Source: Rhizopus sp. PT2906
Taxonomy: Eukaryota; Mucoromycota; Mucoromycetes; Mucorales; Rhizopodaceae
Reading direction: 5' to 3'
DNA: 64,000 bases
Assembly: GCA_025529335.1 (NCBI GenBank)
Contig: JAMYHX010000125.1
Coordinates: 26,834-90,833 of the forward strand
In this document: in pieces, positions 12,234-23,447 of the stretch
How positions within the stretch are numbered: the first letter of the stretch is position 1
Layout: each line of letters starts with the position of its first letter
Translations under genes and position numbers: made by a program
Notes under the pieces: generated by a model
What the model saw: the letters and a program-made list of their open reading frames with translations, nothing else
Told to the model about the DNA's origin: nothing
Databases searched by the model: none

Positions 12234-12839
12234 ATAAAAGATGTCATTCAAATTCTGAAACAAAGAACTATGGGCCTAATAAGTTACATACAGCAGCAGT
12301 TTTTCTTTTTTGATGGCTCCAATGATTTATGCAAAACTGACATTCTTTGTTCTGCTGCAGATTTATTTGTTGTGAAGATGAAAAAGAAAGGGCAGTAAAA
12401 AGATCATATATATCTTCTTAAAAAGGAAACGACAGCACTCCCATTTCTACCCTTTTCATTGTCTCTATTCAACAGCTTAATCTTTCTTTTGTCTGATTGG
12501 ATGCGTATGAGAAAACAATTGATTGAGCCTTCCGTAGATCCGAAATTTCGGGCCTTGGTATTGGTTTGTATTTATAAGCTGCTAACAAGATACAAGAATA
12601 AGGAAAAAGAGAAAAAAAGAAGAGAAAGAGAAAGAGAGAGAGAGTAATGATATAGAAGATGAGATGGGCAATTGTATGAAAGAGTGGTCTCTACTAGAGT
12701 AAATGACAGTCAAACCCTCCCTTTCTCCAATTGTTTCTTAAGCAGCGACTGCGGTATGCGAAAAATTGAATTGTATTTAAGCCTAGTCACCACCTAGAAA
12801 TTTTCTTCTTTTCTTATCGGTTTTATAAAATAGAAAAGC
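12234..12839. other. intergenic region with GA-rich tract
   Basis: Spacer between the FAR1-domain gene and the acetyltransferase. It contains an A/G-only run at about 12605-12645. A 62-residue open frame across it (12459-12647) ends in a Lys/Arg/Glu low-complexity tail and is not considered real. Confidence 0.45.
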
Positions 12840-13444
12840 ATGGTACAATCAGATATCATTGTTCGTAAAGCAACATTGGAAGATTTAGAATATAAAGCAT
12901 CTGCCTATTTGACAGTAAATCAAGCCTATAGATCAAAGGGTAATAGTCTTCCCCCTTTTTTTTTGTTTGTCACATTAATTTTATCCATTAAAAAATAGGT
13001 GGTTGGACAACTGAAGAAGATATTGTCAGTGGACCACGATGCACAGAAGAAGATATTGAAAAGTTCATTCGAGAGAACGGAAATCCCAATACATTGCTGT
13101 TTGCCATTAAACAAACAAATGAGGGATCATCCGTGGTGGGAACAGTTCAAATTCAACCCTGTGAAGACCATGAAAACGAAGCAGAGATTGGATTATTCTC
13201 TGTGTCACCTTTTGAGCAATCCCGTGGGATTGGTGGTAAACTGATGCAAGCTGCTATGAATGAGATGAAAGAGTTGGGATTTACCCATGCTGTGCTTCAT
13301 GTGTTAGAAAATAGACCTGATATCTTGGCTTGGTATCGAAAATTAGGATTTGTGGAGACAGGAGAACGTCTGCCTTTCCAGTGGCCAGAGAAATTAAAGA
13401 TAAAGGATATCCACTTTTTAGTTTTGAAGAAGCCCCTGGCATAA
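12840..13444 (+). CDS. GNAT-family N-acetyltransferase
   Basis: Acetyl-CoA-dependent N-acetyltransferase; the acceptor is unknown. Exons 12840-12939 and 12999-13444 give 181 residues, normal for a single GNAT domain. The start MVQSDIIVRKATLEDL is typical. Motif A lies at about residues 120-140: EIGLFSVSPFEQSRGIGGKL, with the R/QxxGxG pyrophosphate-binding loop (SRGIGG) after the beta-4 strand. A later block, ENRPDILAWYRKLGFVETGE, is the usual motif B (Tyr then Gly-Phe). Closest in style to small GNAT proteins of the Mpr1/phosphinothricin-acetyltransferase type, but specificity is not readable. The gene is followed within 70 bases by a long poly(A) tract that precedes the next gene. Confidence 0.87.
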
Positions 13445-13510
13445 TGTAATAAAAATAGATTGTACACACTTTTTTTTTCCGCTCATAGATGTGTGTGTGT
13501 TGTCACCTCA

Positions 13511-13511
<1 letters not shown>

Positions 13512-13554
<43 letters not shown>
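13512..13554 (+). repeat. 43-bp poly(A) tract
   Basis: An uninterrupted run of A, 45 bases before the start codon of the oxygenase-like gene. It may form a nucleosome-depleted promoter element. The exact length is prone to sequencing error. Confidence 0.9.
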
Positions 13555-13557
<3 letters not shown>

Positions 13558-13599
13558 CTTGGATTTTCATTTTGGGCTTTTTCTGTGTATTTATTTTTA

Positions 13600-16076
13600 A
13601 TGACTGAAAATACAAAGTTAGTAGACACAGAAGACATAACTACGGATATTGCTACTACCACTCCTACTCCAACCACCACTACTACTTCTACTGAAGCACT
13701 AACAACAGCAACAACAGCAACAACAGCAACAACAGCAACAACAGCAACAACAGCAACAACAGCAACAGCAGCAACAACAGCAACAACAACAACAACTGCT
13801 TTAGATGAATCAACTGTTCATTCTGAGCCCAACATTTTAGAATGGGATAGTGATGACACTAAAAAGGAGCCTCATCCTTTGTCTATTCAAACACTAGACC
13901 AATATGAAAGTGACCCCTGGGCACAGCCTGAAGATAACGAGAATGACTTATTGACAGAGCATGACACGTTGGTAGAGGAGCAACAACAGAAAAAGTTAGA
14001 AGCACCCGCTGCCATCACAACAACCTCTGTTGATACTACTCCTCCTGTAGCAGGAACAATAACGTCACCGACAATAGCAGAGCCAACAACAGCAACGACA
14101 GTACCAAGCAAAAGCCAAGATACCTCTGCTGTCAAAGCAAGTGGTATACACATCTTTTATAAGAAGCATATATTTAACATAGTTGTGTAGAGCTTCCAAA
14201 ATGTGCAAGATAAGGACACCATTGATGACCTCAAAGTGTCTGGACAACTTCCAAAATGGCTTGTTGGTGAGTATTTTACAGTTGGACCCGGTACATTTGA
14301 TGTCAAGTACAGCCGAAAGATCGAGATCGATGGCGAGATTCAGCTGGTTTCTGCTTTCTATACTTTCGGGCACTGGTTTGATGCGTACAGTATTAATCTT
14401 GGCATGTCAATCGCTGGTACTGATTGCTTGTATAGATTGCCACTTGTCAACCGCTTTGATTTAAACGGTCAGCGTAACACAATCACATACCGCAACAGAC
14501 TCACTAGTCGCCGATTGATCGAAAAGATTCGAGACCACCATGGATACTCGCCTCTACATCCTGCTGGTCTGTTCATGTCCAACACAAACCAGACAGTGCT
14601 CTCAAAGATTTTAAAGACAGCTGCTAAGCCTAATAAGCCAGATGCAGAACCATGTAGCGCCCGTATACTTACCAAGATACCTGGACTCGATGGAAGATTG
14701 TTCTGCCAAAATTACGCCAACCATGTAAATAATCCTTTTTATATTTTTCTTTATTTGCTGATTTATTTGACATCTGATAGATCCAAGAGCTCGATCCTTT
14801 TGACCTGAAACCTACCCAACTCTTGACATGGAATGAAATTAACCCTGCGTTTAAAGGAACAAGCTCTTGCCCTAACGGGCAATATGATTCCCGTACAGGA
14901 GAATACATCAATTTCACAATGGAAGTAGGATACCAGACTGTCAAGTATCACTTTTTCTCTATCAGTGACCAGAACCCCAAGGGTTCCTTGATCACTTCAC
15001 TGACAGCTCCTATGGCCTATGTCAATTCATTCTTGATCACGCCAAAATACATCATTTTTGTAACTATATATAAAAAAGATAACGTCTCTTAAACAAATTA
15101 ACCAATCTTTTATTTAGGTCCTTCATCCTATGCTGGCTACTTCAGGAGGCGTAAAGTACAACTGGTGTGAGAGCATCATGGACTCCTTTTCGTTCAAACC
15201 CTCTGAGCCAACATTATTTTATGTGATCTCAAGAGAACGACGCGAGGTTATGACCGTGTACCGATCAGACCCTTGCTTTGTCATGAACCTTATTAACGCG
15301 TATGAAGTGAACGATACAATCTTTTTAGACATGATCTGTTACAAGGACGACACGATTGTGCGCCAATTGACCACACAGTACTTGCGTGAACCTCAGACGA
15401 TGAAGCCATCTCGATTGCTAGGATCAGAAGTGCGACGATATAGACTATCCCACTTGGAGGATGAGCATGTGAATTATTTAAGCAAACGACCTGCAAAATC
15501 AAGGTTCTCTTTGCCGCTCTTCAAAGTCTTCAAGAATGATACCACGCAAATGAAGTACAGTGAAAATGCAACGAATCGCTGGTATTCCTGGATGCCTATT
15601 GCCACGTACGAGCAGCGTATTCAGCCAGCCATTGAATTACCTCAAATTAATCCTAATTTCAAAATGTACAAGCATTCAATCATGTACGGTCTTGGATTCA
15701 GTGCTTCCAATTCACTCAAGGATGGAGCCATTTGGGACAGTATTGTCAAGACGGTAAGTAGCGTTTTAAAAATAAGTGTCCCTTTATTTATCTATTACAG
15801 AATCTGGAGACAAAATCCATTATGACCTCTTGGCATCAAGAAGGATGTTATCCAAGTGAACCTGTCTTCATTCCTCGTCCTTCGATTGGGCCTGAGGATC
15901 AAGTGGGAGAAGACGAGGGTGTGTTGTTGAGTGTAGTGATGAATGCAGCCACGTCTAGCTCATTTTTACTTGTGCTCGATGCAACCAGTTTGCAAGTTTT
16001 AGCAACAGCTGATCTCGAACGACTCGTACCTATAAGCTTTGCGCATGGCAGCTATCGTCTTTTGGAAACCCATTAG
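13600..16076 (+). CDS. carotenoid cleavage oxygenase-like protein, probably iron-site deficient
   Basis: Member of the carotenoid oxygenase/RPE65 superfamily by overall pattern. Exons 13600-14143, 14210-14724, 14781-15059, 15118-15753 and 15801-16076 give 749 residues. Residues 1-180 are acidic and Thr/Ala-rich, including a coding ACA/GCA microsatellite. The enzyme-like part starts near KVSGQLPKWLVGEYFTVGPG (family: substrate entry and first blade), then FGHWFDAY, EYINFTMEVG, LINAYEVND, and a final FAHGSY. Active members bind iron with four His. Here the first three sites read SSCPNG, YVNSFLITP and MNLINAYE, so three of four His are replaced; only the last (FAHGSY) remains. A non-catalytic or very divergent role is likely. 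The junction of exons 1 and 2 is the least certain: the natural-looking acceptor at about 14190 breaks the frame. Confidence 0.82.
13708..13796 (+). repeat. coding ACA/GCA trinucleotide microsatellite
   Basis: Tandem (ACA GCA)-type repeats inside the first exon of the oxygenase-like gene. They encode an alternating Thr-Thr-Ala tract of about 30 residues. Length changes would be in multiples of three and keep the frame. Confidence 0.85.
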
Positions 16077-16228
16077 GTCATGACGCTGTCATGGTCCATT
16101 GTAAACCTGCATTAAGCAATATCTATATTTGGATAAAATGATGTCATTTCAACACATATTAAAAGAGCTTGATTTTTTTTCTGATCCTTTTTTCTTTACT
16201 AGTTTCAAAATAAAAATAATCTTTTAAA

Positions 16229-16605
16229 ATGGCTGTTACTGCAACTGATATTTGCAAAATTATTGGCGGTAAGTTGTCTACTAAGAATGTATGGGTGAGT
16301 ATATCCTAATCTATCATCTTTTTAGCTGTCGTCTTGCCACCTCTTGGTGTATTCTTGGAAAGAGGCAAGTAAAGAGAAAGAAATCATAAGCTATGGGTTT
16401 TTAATCAAGATTTCTCTTTTTTTTTTATTTATATAGGCTGCGGTATTGACCTCCTGATCAATATTGGTTTAACTATCCTTGGTTATATTCCAGGCATCAG
16501 TAAGTGAAATAAGCTAAATCAGTGACGCGTACGGAGAGAGAGAGAGAGAGCTAATATATCTTATTTTAAATAGTTCACGCTCTATACATTATACTAAAGT
16601 ATTAA
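16229..16605 (+). CDS. PMP3: plasma membrane proteolipid 3 (UPF0057)
   Basis: Tiny hydrophobic protein of the Pmp3/RCI2 family, which affects plasma-membrane potential and cation tolerance. Four exons: 16229-16268, a second from just after the acceptor AG at about 16325 to 16364, a third beginning after the acceptor at about 16437, and 16574-16605. The joined protein is 57 residues (family about 55). It carries the family signature LPPLGVFLERGCGIDLLIN, two transmembrane segments and a short aromatic C-terminus (HALYIILKY). The second intron appears to start with GCAAGT, a GC-AG donor; no GT in that position preserves the ERGCG motif. The gene is too short and split to show as a long open frame. 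Confidence 0.92.
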
Positions 16606-18454
16606 GCATTGTGTCTACTTTTAATTGTAATAAAACCATAATATATATTCCCTTGTTTACTCTTTTTTTATTTGGGTAATTACATCAATGTGGTAAGATA
16701 TATTTTATAAAAGCGTGATTTCCCGTTTATCCTTGTATGAAAATTACAGTGCTTACTGTCCAAATTGACGGATGAGAGACTCTCAGAATAGAAAAGGAAG
16801 AATAAAGTACCGTGGTCGATTATAATTTAGTGTAGAATAAAATGGTCTTGAATGTAAAATGTTTGCTCTTTGATCTTCTAAGCATAGGTCATTACCGTTT
16901 AATTTGAATCATCCTTCATTGTTATCTTTTATAAACTTTACTGACGCTGATATTGCAGCTATGCTATAACAATTGCAAGCTAATCAAGAACTTCTGCTTC
17001 AAGGACCTCGTCCAGAGCTCTTTGCTCGTCAAGCTTTGCCTGAAAGCTAGATATAAAGGTTAGAATATCTATGCAAGTCAGTGTCACATAAAAAAGAGAA
17101 AAATATATACCTTCATACAAAGCATGACTTCAAACACTCTGAACTAGCGAAATCTAACATCCTACGATCTTGGTATGCGAGCCTCTCTAAGTCGCAAAAA
17201 GGCCCAGTGGCTGGTGTCAGCAAACGAAGTTGTTGTTGTTAACACAATGTATCCAATACCATCTGCAAAGCATCTTTTACCCTTATCTTCAGACTCAAAG
17301 AACCTGATGCACCTGGAATTAGATTGACGTATTAGATCAAGATATTTATATAACTTGCATTGTGACTATATTTCAATAAGTCAAAATTGCAAACTGTCAA
17401 CCTCAAAGTTTTCTAGACGCTTGTATCTATAAAAGACTTTTGACTTGAAGAGAACCAAAATGTATATTTGTCTATCTGATTAATAAAAAAGCTTATCGTT
17501 GGAAGTTCATATCATGGTATATTGAACTATAGTATTTGAAAGTAGGCACAAGGTATTCTACGGAAGATGTTCTTTTGTTCTTGTCACTCTTCAGTGGAGA
17601 CTTCAGACAGTTGACATACAAAGTCTGTCAGTACGAAGCACATGTAAATAATTGCCTTCTTTTCTTCTTCAGGATGTCCAACGTCGAATCCATTGCTACC
17701 TAGCCAGATCAAGAAATCAGCTGAACTTTGGCTAAATACATTTTGAAGAAATTCAAGAGCAGCTGGTAGGCAGCTGACAAACAAACTTGTCTTTGACTCA
17801 TCGACATTTGCTTCGTATTTGTGCTTATATGATTGTAAAACAGTGATGAGTCAATATCTAACAACTACTATTTATTACGAGAGAAGAACCAATAAATGAG
17901 GTTGCAGCCCGAATATATGACGGCTACAATATCTGATGTCGTCTATTAGCTGAGAATGAATAAATAGAGACTTACGTAAACACGACAAAGTATCAAAAAA
18001 TGGCTTGCATACCAGAAAACGGCTCTTTGATAGTAGTCATACATGTGAACGCATCTTTAATGTTTGCATAAATACCCTCACTTTATCTCCACTTGTATGC
18101 ATATGTTGTCATTATTATCTCTTGGTAAAAGTTCAAGAATAATCCTTTTATGCACTATCACATGTCCTTGTTTGAACCATGACATATTAAAATAAAAAGA
18201 ATGCTGTCCAATAGAAATACAAATGGGTTTCTCAATAACAAAGACCAAAAGTGGCAAAAGACGATACACCACATACAGATCCCAGGGCAATTGCACCCAT
18301 TTTACCATTGACCCAATTTAGCACCTTATAGGCTACACAGTGCTCATTGTCAATGGTAGCACGGGTCAAAGGGAAAAAAGGGGGAGGGGGGAAGGCCAAA
18401 AATTTTTTGCACCCTTTTCTTTTTTTTTACTGCTATTTTCCGCTTTATTCACAC
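16606..18454. other. 1.8-kb intergenic region with decayed coding-like stretches
   Basis: Upstream of the M17 peptidase. Contains several minus-strand readable fragments described separately and a poly(G/A)-rich leader at about 18370-18400. No intact gene was found. Confidence 0.45.
17100..18320 (-). pseudogene. unrecognised, broken coding-like region
   Basis: Three minus-strand fragments read well but do not join: about 18308-18081 (begins MVKWVQLPWDLYVVYRLL), 17830-17584 (contains SADFLIWLGSNGFDVGHPEE) and about 17330-17115 (contains LTPATGPFCDLERLAY, with one in-frame stop upstream). Composition is protein-like rather than random, and the order is collinear, which suggests a decayed gene or transposon relic. 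I do not recognise the family and cannot exclude chance. Confidence 0.25.
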
Positions 18455-20255
18455 ATGGAATTACCACAGGTCGAATTCATTTCTAAAGGTCAAGGCGGTC
18501 TCTTGAACACACTCGAGTCCAACCAATCAAACTATGACGGTCTTGTGGTCATTTTCACAGAAAAGAAAGCACTTGCTGATCTTTTACCTGTTGCTCAAAA
18601 GTATATGGATCTCGATAGTACATTTGGTGATTCTGTTCAATTACTTATAACGCACGACGGAAAGCCTGCTGAACGTATCGTTGTATCTCCTACAGGCACT
18701 ATCTATAACGACTTTGACGACGTTCGACGCTTCAAGGGTATGTTTTTGCCTTTTTCTTCACTCGCTTAATTTGGTACAATAGATGCTGCTTATGCTGCTG
18801 GTATCAAGGCTCTCAAGGCAGGCATGCGTCGACCTCTTGTCTGTTTTGCTGATGAACCTAGTTCTTCCTTGGCCTGGTCCTTTGATGCAGACCAAGACGA
18901 TTACCAACATTTTGCCGCTGTAACCTTGATGGGTCTGTTCGAATCCACATTTGAACCTGTGGATGTCCGTCAACATGTTGCTCGCACTCAGGGAACTGTC
19001 AAAACGTTTGAATCCCTTGGATTTGTCGCTGATGTGGATGCTGAGACAGTCAAGACGATCAGGGCCTGTGAAATGGGACGTCGTGTGGCAAAGGATATTG
19101 GTAACCCGGACCCAGAGATCATGTCACCCATCCATATCACAGAGTACATTCAAGAACAATTCAAGGATGTAGATAACATCAAGCTGACAATCATTGACGA
19201 TGTTGATGTCATCAAGAAGGAATATCCTTTGGCTCATGCTGTCACCCGTGCTTCCTTGGCTGTACCTCGTCATCATCCTCGTTTTATTCTCTTCGAATAC
19301 TCTTCTCCTGATCAATCTCAAGTGAAAGAAAAGTAATATTAAAGATATTGCTGGGATCTTAAGACTAATGATTGTTATAGTCTTTATTTTGTGGGTAAAG
19401 GTGTGACATATGACACAGGTGGAGCTGATATCAAGTGCAGTGGACATATGAGAGACATGTCTCGCGATAAATGTGGTGCTGCGGCCGTTGCTGGATTCTT
19501 CAAGACAGTCTCTTTGTTGGCTCCTACCAAGGTCAATGTGACAGGAGGCCTTGCTTTAGTGAGAAACTCGGTTGGCCCTGATATGTACGTGAGCGATGAA
19601 ATCATTGTTGCTCGCAGTGGCAAACGAGGTAAACAAAAAAAGAAAAGAAAAGAAAAAAGAGAAAAAGGGGATACTGATTATTTTCATAGTCATGGTTGGT
19701 AACACAGATGCTGAAGGTCGTATGGTGATGACAGATTTGCTGTGTCAGTTTAAGGAAAAAGTCCTTGAGCACAAACAAGCCAATACCCCCTCTTCTGCCG
19801 CACCTTCTTTCCTCTTCACCTGTGCCACACTCACTGGCCATGCTATTCGTGCCTATGGTGGTTATGGTATCACACTCGACAACGGATTTGCTCGTAAGCA
19901 CAAGATTAGTAAGCGAATCTATAATGCGGGACATGTTTTGGGCGATCCTTTTGAAATCTCTACCTTACGTCGTGAAGATGTCGAGTGTGTCAAGGGAGGT
20001 CGATCCAGTGAGGACCTCGTGTCTGCAAACGACTTACCTAGCACAATGACTAGTCGTGGCCATCAGTACCCCGCTGGTTTCATGCTGCAAGCTTCTGGAT
20101 TAGATCAGTACGGATTAGATAACAGAGAATTGTCTATAGGTTACACTCATTTGGACGTCGCTGGCTCTGCAGAACTCCTTGCCGGCGAGGGCTGGAGTAT
20201 ACCTCGTGTTACTGGCTCTCCTGTCGCAGCACTTACTGGTGCTTTCCTTTTCTAA
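18455..20255 (+). CDS. M17-family leucyl aminopeptidase-like protein
   Basis: Cytosolic dinuclear metallo-aminopeptidase of the M17 family that removes N-terminal residues from peptides. Exons 18455-18737, 18783-19332, 19381-19628 and 19690-20255 give 548 residues, close to the family norm. The N-terminal regulatory domain occupies about 1-190. Catalytic blocks follow: VGKGVTYDTGGADIK (Lys and Asp metal ligands), RDKCGAAAVAGF, and the hallmark NTDAEGRMVM (Asp and Glu ligands plus catalytic Arg). The DTGGADIK form is closer to NPEPL1/W07G4.4-type members than to bacterial PepA. Intron phases all agree. The start is the first ATG that gives a continuous N-terminus; an upstream in-frame ATG at 18347 would add a Lys/Gly-rich unlikely leader. 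Confidence 0.92.
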
Positions 20256-20295
20256 AAACTTTTTGTGAATATTGCAAATAAACCCTCTTTTTTTT

Positions 20296-21350
20296 TTATT
20301 GTTCAAAGTATTTTTTATGCTCAGGAACAGGGGTTAATAGAGTGTCCTCTTCAATAGCCTTGACCAGGTTATCAAGAACCAGTTTTTCCATCTTGTACTG
20401 GCTTTCGTTGGTATAAGTGCCAATATGGGGTAGCAAGACACAGCGGGGGTGAGACAATAGGCCAGGATGAACGACAGGTTCGTTCTCAAAGACGTCAAGA
20501 CCAGCCGAGAGGACCTGACCACGCTCAAGTGCTCCGACAAGAGCTGCTTCATTAATGATTTTACCTCTTGCTGTATTGACAATGATCACACCTCGCTTCA
20601 TCAAGGCAAACTCTCGATAACTGAGCAAATGTGTTGTCTCGGCTGTATGTGGGCAATTGACAGAGATGATATCAGACGTCTTTAGCAGTGTTTCAAAGTC
20701 AACATGGACCAAATTATACTTTTCTTCCACTAAAAAGGGGAAAGAGTAAGACACCCTGTCAGATTCCTTTCGAATCATTTACCTTCTTTGGGCAATTGAT
20801 GACGATTATAGTATTGTATCTTCTTCAGGTCAAACCCAGACATGCGTTTAGCCAGAGTTCTACCAATACCTCCTGCTCCGATAATACCAAGCACCTTATC
20901 TTGTACATCGGTTCCCATGAGTAATCCACTTCTGAACCTTCCAGCACGCAAGTTATCACTAGCAGCAATCAAGTTACGACAGCACGCCAAGATTAAGGAA
21001 ACAGCAATGTCTGCCGTTCCATCATCTACGGCTATAGGTGTATGCGATACTCGGATCTGACGCTGGTCACAAGCGTGTACATCAATCGTGTCGTAACCAG
21101 CACCACAGTAAACGATATACTTTAATCCTTTGGGCAGTTGTGAAACAAGGTCTGCATCAAATGGGCCGACGATAGACATAGACTCGGGCGAACGATAGAT
21201 AATTGACACGTCTTTGTATTTGTCTGCACAGTCCTGAATAAACTCTTGACGAGATCGAGAAGTGTAGTACGTAATCGAGTACTTTTTTTGAAGTTGCTCA
21301 AAGATATCCGTCGCGAACTCGATACAGCCAACAATCAATACTTGAGCCAT
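20296..21350 (-). CDS. D-isomer-specific 2-hydroxyacid dehydrogenase
   Basis: NAD(P)-dependent 2-hydroxyacid dehydrogenase, probably reducing glyoxylate, hydroxypyruvate or a related 2-oxoacid. Exons 21350-20783 and 20729-20296 give 333 residues. Seen: substrate-side GLKYIVYCGAGYDTIDV, the Rossmann fingerprint GIIGAGGIGRTLAKRM, then the catalytic Arg in VNTARGKIINE, Glu in DVFENEPVVHP and His in LLPHIGTYT. All three catalytic residues are present, so the enzyme should be active. The gene is convergent with the M17 peptidase: the two stop codons lie only about 40 bases apart, so their 3' UTRs must overlap. Confidence 0.92.
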
Positions 21351-21463
21351 GAGAAAAGGAAGAAAAAAAAAGCAAAGAGGTTAACTATTTTAAATTCCCG
21401 TTTTTATACAATCCCTTTTCCCGCCAGTAATGCATAAAAATTCTTCCGTAATTGTTTATTATT

Positions 21464-22386
21464 CTAAACCATTCCTTTTGCAGTACGAGGATAAATCTTT
21501 AGATCAAATCTGTCAAATTCATAGCAACTAAGTGCATCAAATCCAACATCATAGACTATAAGTGACCACTCAAAGAATGCATAGATGGTATAGGCTTAAA
21601 TGAAACCATTAACATACACACACACACAGAGTCTTTTTTCCCTATTTTTTATATCTTACCTCCAGGCACTTGATGTACCTTGTGTTGAATAAAGAAATAG
21701 ATCATAGGTACCAACGTTCCAAAAAACGCAATGATCAACAGACGACGTCGCTTGAGTCCTACTGGATCTTGTGAAGCTGTAGCCAGAACACTCAGCATCC
21801 AAGGCAAAGTGCAGAGCACATAGATAACCATAGCCACATCGTGAGTTGAATGGTCATCTGTAGATGTGATATAGACCCATCCACCACAAGACACGGTCCT
21901 GATAAGGCCAACAATAAACAAAAACTTGTTCTGGCTCAGCAAGTACCATAAAAAGACAAGAGCTAGTCGTGGACCCGAAGTAAGCGCGATAAATATCTGA
22001 AAGATAGCTCGTGCTGGGTATCTATCACCTGTTGTCGCGCTTACACTTGGAATCCATTCCTAATGCTTTTTTTTAAAACGTGTAGTTCACAAATAGTGAA
22101 TGAAAACTTACGTCAGGATATCCAAAATATTCGTTTTGTACAATCTTTTCGTAATGCGTGTAGCAGCCTACGATGAGTGCTAGAGCGAATGCGACTGAAA
22201 AAAAAAAATATAAGTTGAAAGGAGAGAGAGAGAGAGTAATTAGGAAAGGTTGTGTATTTCTTTACTGTAAGCACAGGTTGTATGTGAATAAGCAATGTAT
22301 TTAGCTGAAATCTATAAATACAGTCAACACCTTTTTTTGTTTTACTTTTGAAAAAGAACGATGACCTGAACTCCAGATAAAGTCAT
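21464..22386 (-). CDS. PGAP2/FRAG1/Cwh43-N-like membrane protein
   Basis: Multi-pass membrane protein of the FRAG1/PGAP2 (Cwh43 N-terminal) family, linked to lipid remodelling of GPI anchors. Proposed exons are 22386-22366, 22311-22266, 22194-22112, 22059-21660 and 21594-21464, giving 226 residues. Diagnostic blocks are EYFGYPDEWIPSVSATTGDR, IFIALTSGPRLALVFLWYLL and IYAFFEWSLIVYDVGFDALS, with about five hydrophobic segments. The C-terminal blocks are firm. The first exon (MTLSGVQ) depends on a weak GTCATC donor and is the least certain part; no Met exists in the second exon. It is an unusually small family member, so it represents the membrane domain only. Confidence 0.8.
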
Positions 22387-22677
22387 GTATAAAAAAGGAA
22401 AGGATAAAAAGAGAGAAAGAGAGAAAATGTACCTTTTTTTCTTTCTCTTTCTCTTTCAACTCGCTTCAAACAATTTGCCGATACCCAAACACCGGTATTT
22501 TAATTCTATGGTGATCACTATAAACTATCTTGTTTACATTAACTGTAATCAGATATGTAATGTGTGTGTATCTGTAAACATATATGGAGAGAAAGTGAGA
22601 AAAAAAAAAAAAAAAAAAAAAAAAAACAAGGATGGTTACAAAGTATTAAAAGCTTAGACCAAGGAAAATAACCTGCG

Positions 22678-22708
22678 TGCGTGTGTGTTTGTGTGTGTGT
22701 GTGTGTGT
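22678..22708 (+). repeat. (TG)n microsatellite
   Basis: Imperfect alternating TG/CG repeat of about 30 bases. Simple-sequence DNA in the divergent intergenic region; no other role seen. Confidence 0.8.
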
Positions 22709-22944
22709 TCACGCTGAGCTGTCATTGTGACTGTCTATGACTCTTATCTCCCCATCATTTCTGTAATGCACAATAGGACTTAAGGATTATTAAATGGATT
22801 TGCAAAAGTCAAAAAAAAAGGGGGGGAGATGAATTGGGTTTTACTCTTGGTATAAAATACAACAAATTATTATTGTCGTAAAAATCTCCAAGGCATTGTT
22901 TGTAAGATTGAATGATATTCTATAAACAAACTGTAAATCACTAG

Positions 22945-22984
22945 CTCTCTCTCTTTCTCTCTTTCTCTCTTTCTCTCTTTCTCT
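22945..22984 (+). repeat. pyrimidine microsatellite (TCTCTCTT)n
   Basis: About five imperfect copies of an 8-base CT unit, all-pyrimidine on the plus strand. Such tracts recur in many promoters of this window. Confidence 0.8.
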
Positions 22985-23447
22985 TAAAGTAGTTGCTCCC
23001 TTTCTATCTCTTTTTTATGCAGAACAATACAGAATAAATGCAGAAGATCGAAAAGCTTTTGATGATTAAAATGAAAATATTAGGCTGAACACAAAAGAGT
23101 ACTTTACCCATTATTAGTCATCATCAAACACACTATGGCAACCAAGAGATATATAATGCCTGCGAGTCAAACTAAAATTTATGCATATGCATGAGACCCT
23201 TTTTTACTTTAGATGGTAATAATTCACCAAAAAAATGATTCGATATTTCAATGCCACGGATAAATCGATTGATCCGAGTTATCTCCAAGATGATTTGTTT
23301 AAGGTTAAGGGCCAATGAGTATTTAATCCATGAATACAACCAATAGATCTACTTGTTATGGATAACAAGTTCTGACTTTAAATACAAGATGATCTCTTCA
23401 TCTTCTTTCTCTTTTTTCTTTCTTTTTCTATTATTTTATTTCAAACC

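Larger units (their letters stand above)
22387..23447. other. 1.06-kb intergenic region rich in simple repeats
   Basis: Divergent spacer between the PGAP2-like gene and the dioxygenase gene. It carries a 27-bp poly(A) at 22600-22626, a (TG)n tract at about 22678-22708, and a CTTTCTCT-type repeat at about 22945-22984. No gene seen. Confidence 0.6.

Noticed and set aside
12459..12647. 62-residue frame ending in Arg/Glu repeats
   Set aside because: Product of a GA-rich simple sequence.
22385..22657. 90-residue plus-strand frame
   Set aside because: Lys-rich ends come from poly(A) and GA runs; it overlaps the PGAP2-like start on the other strand.
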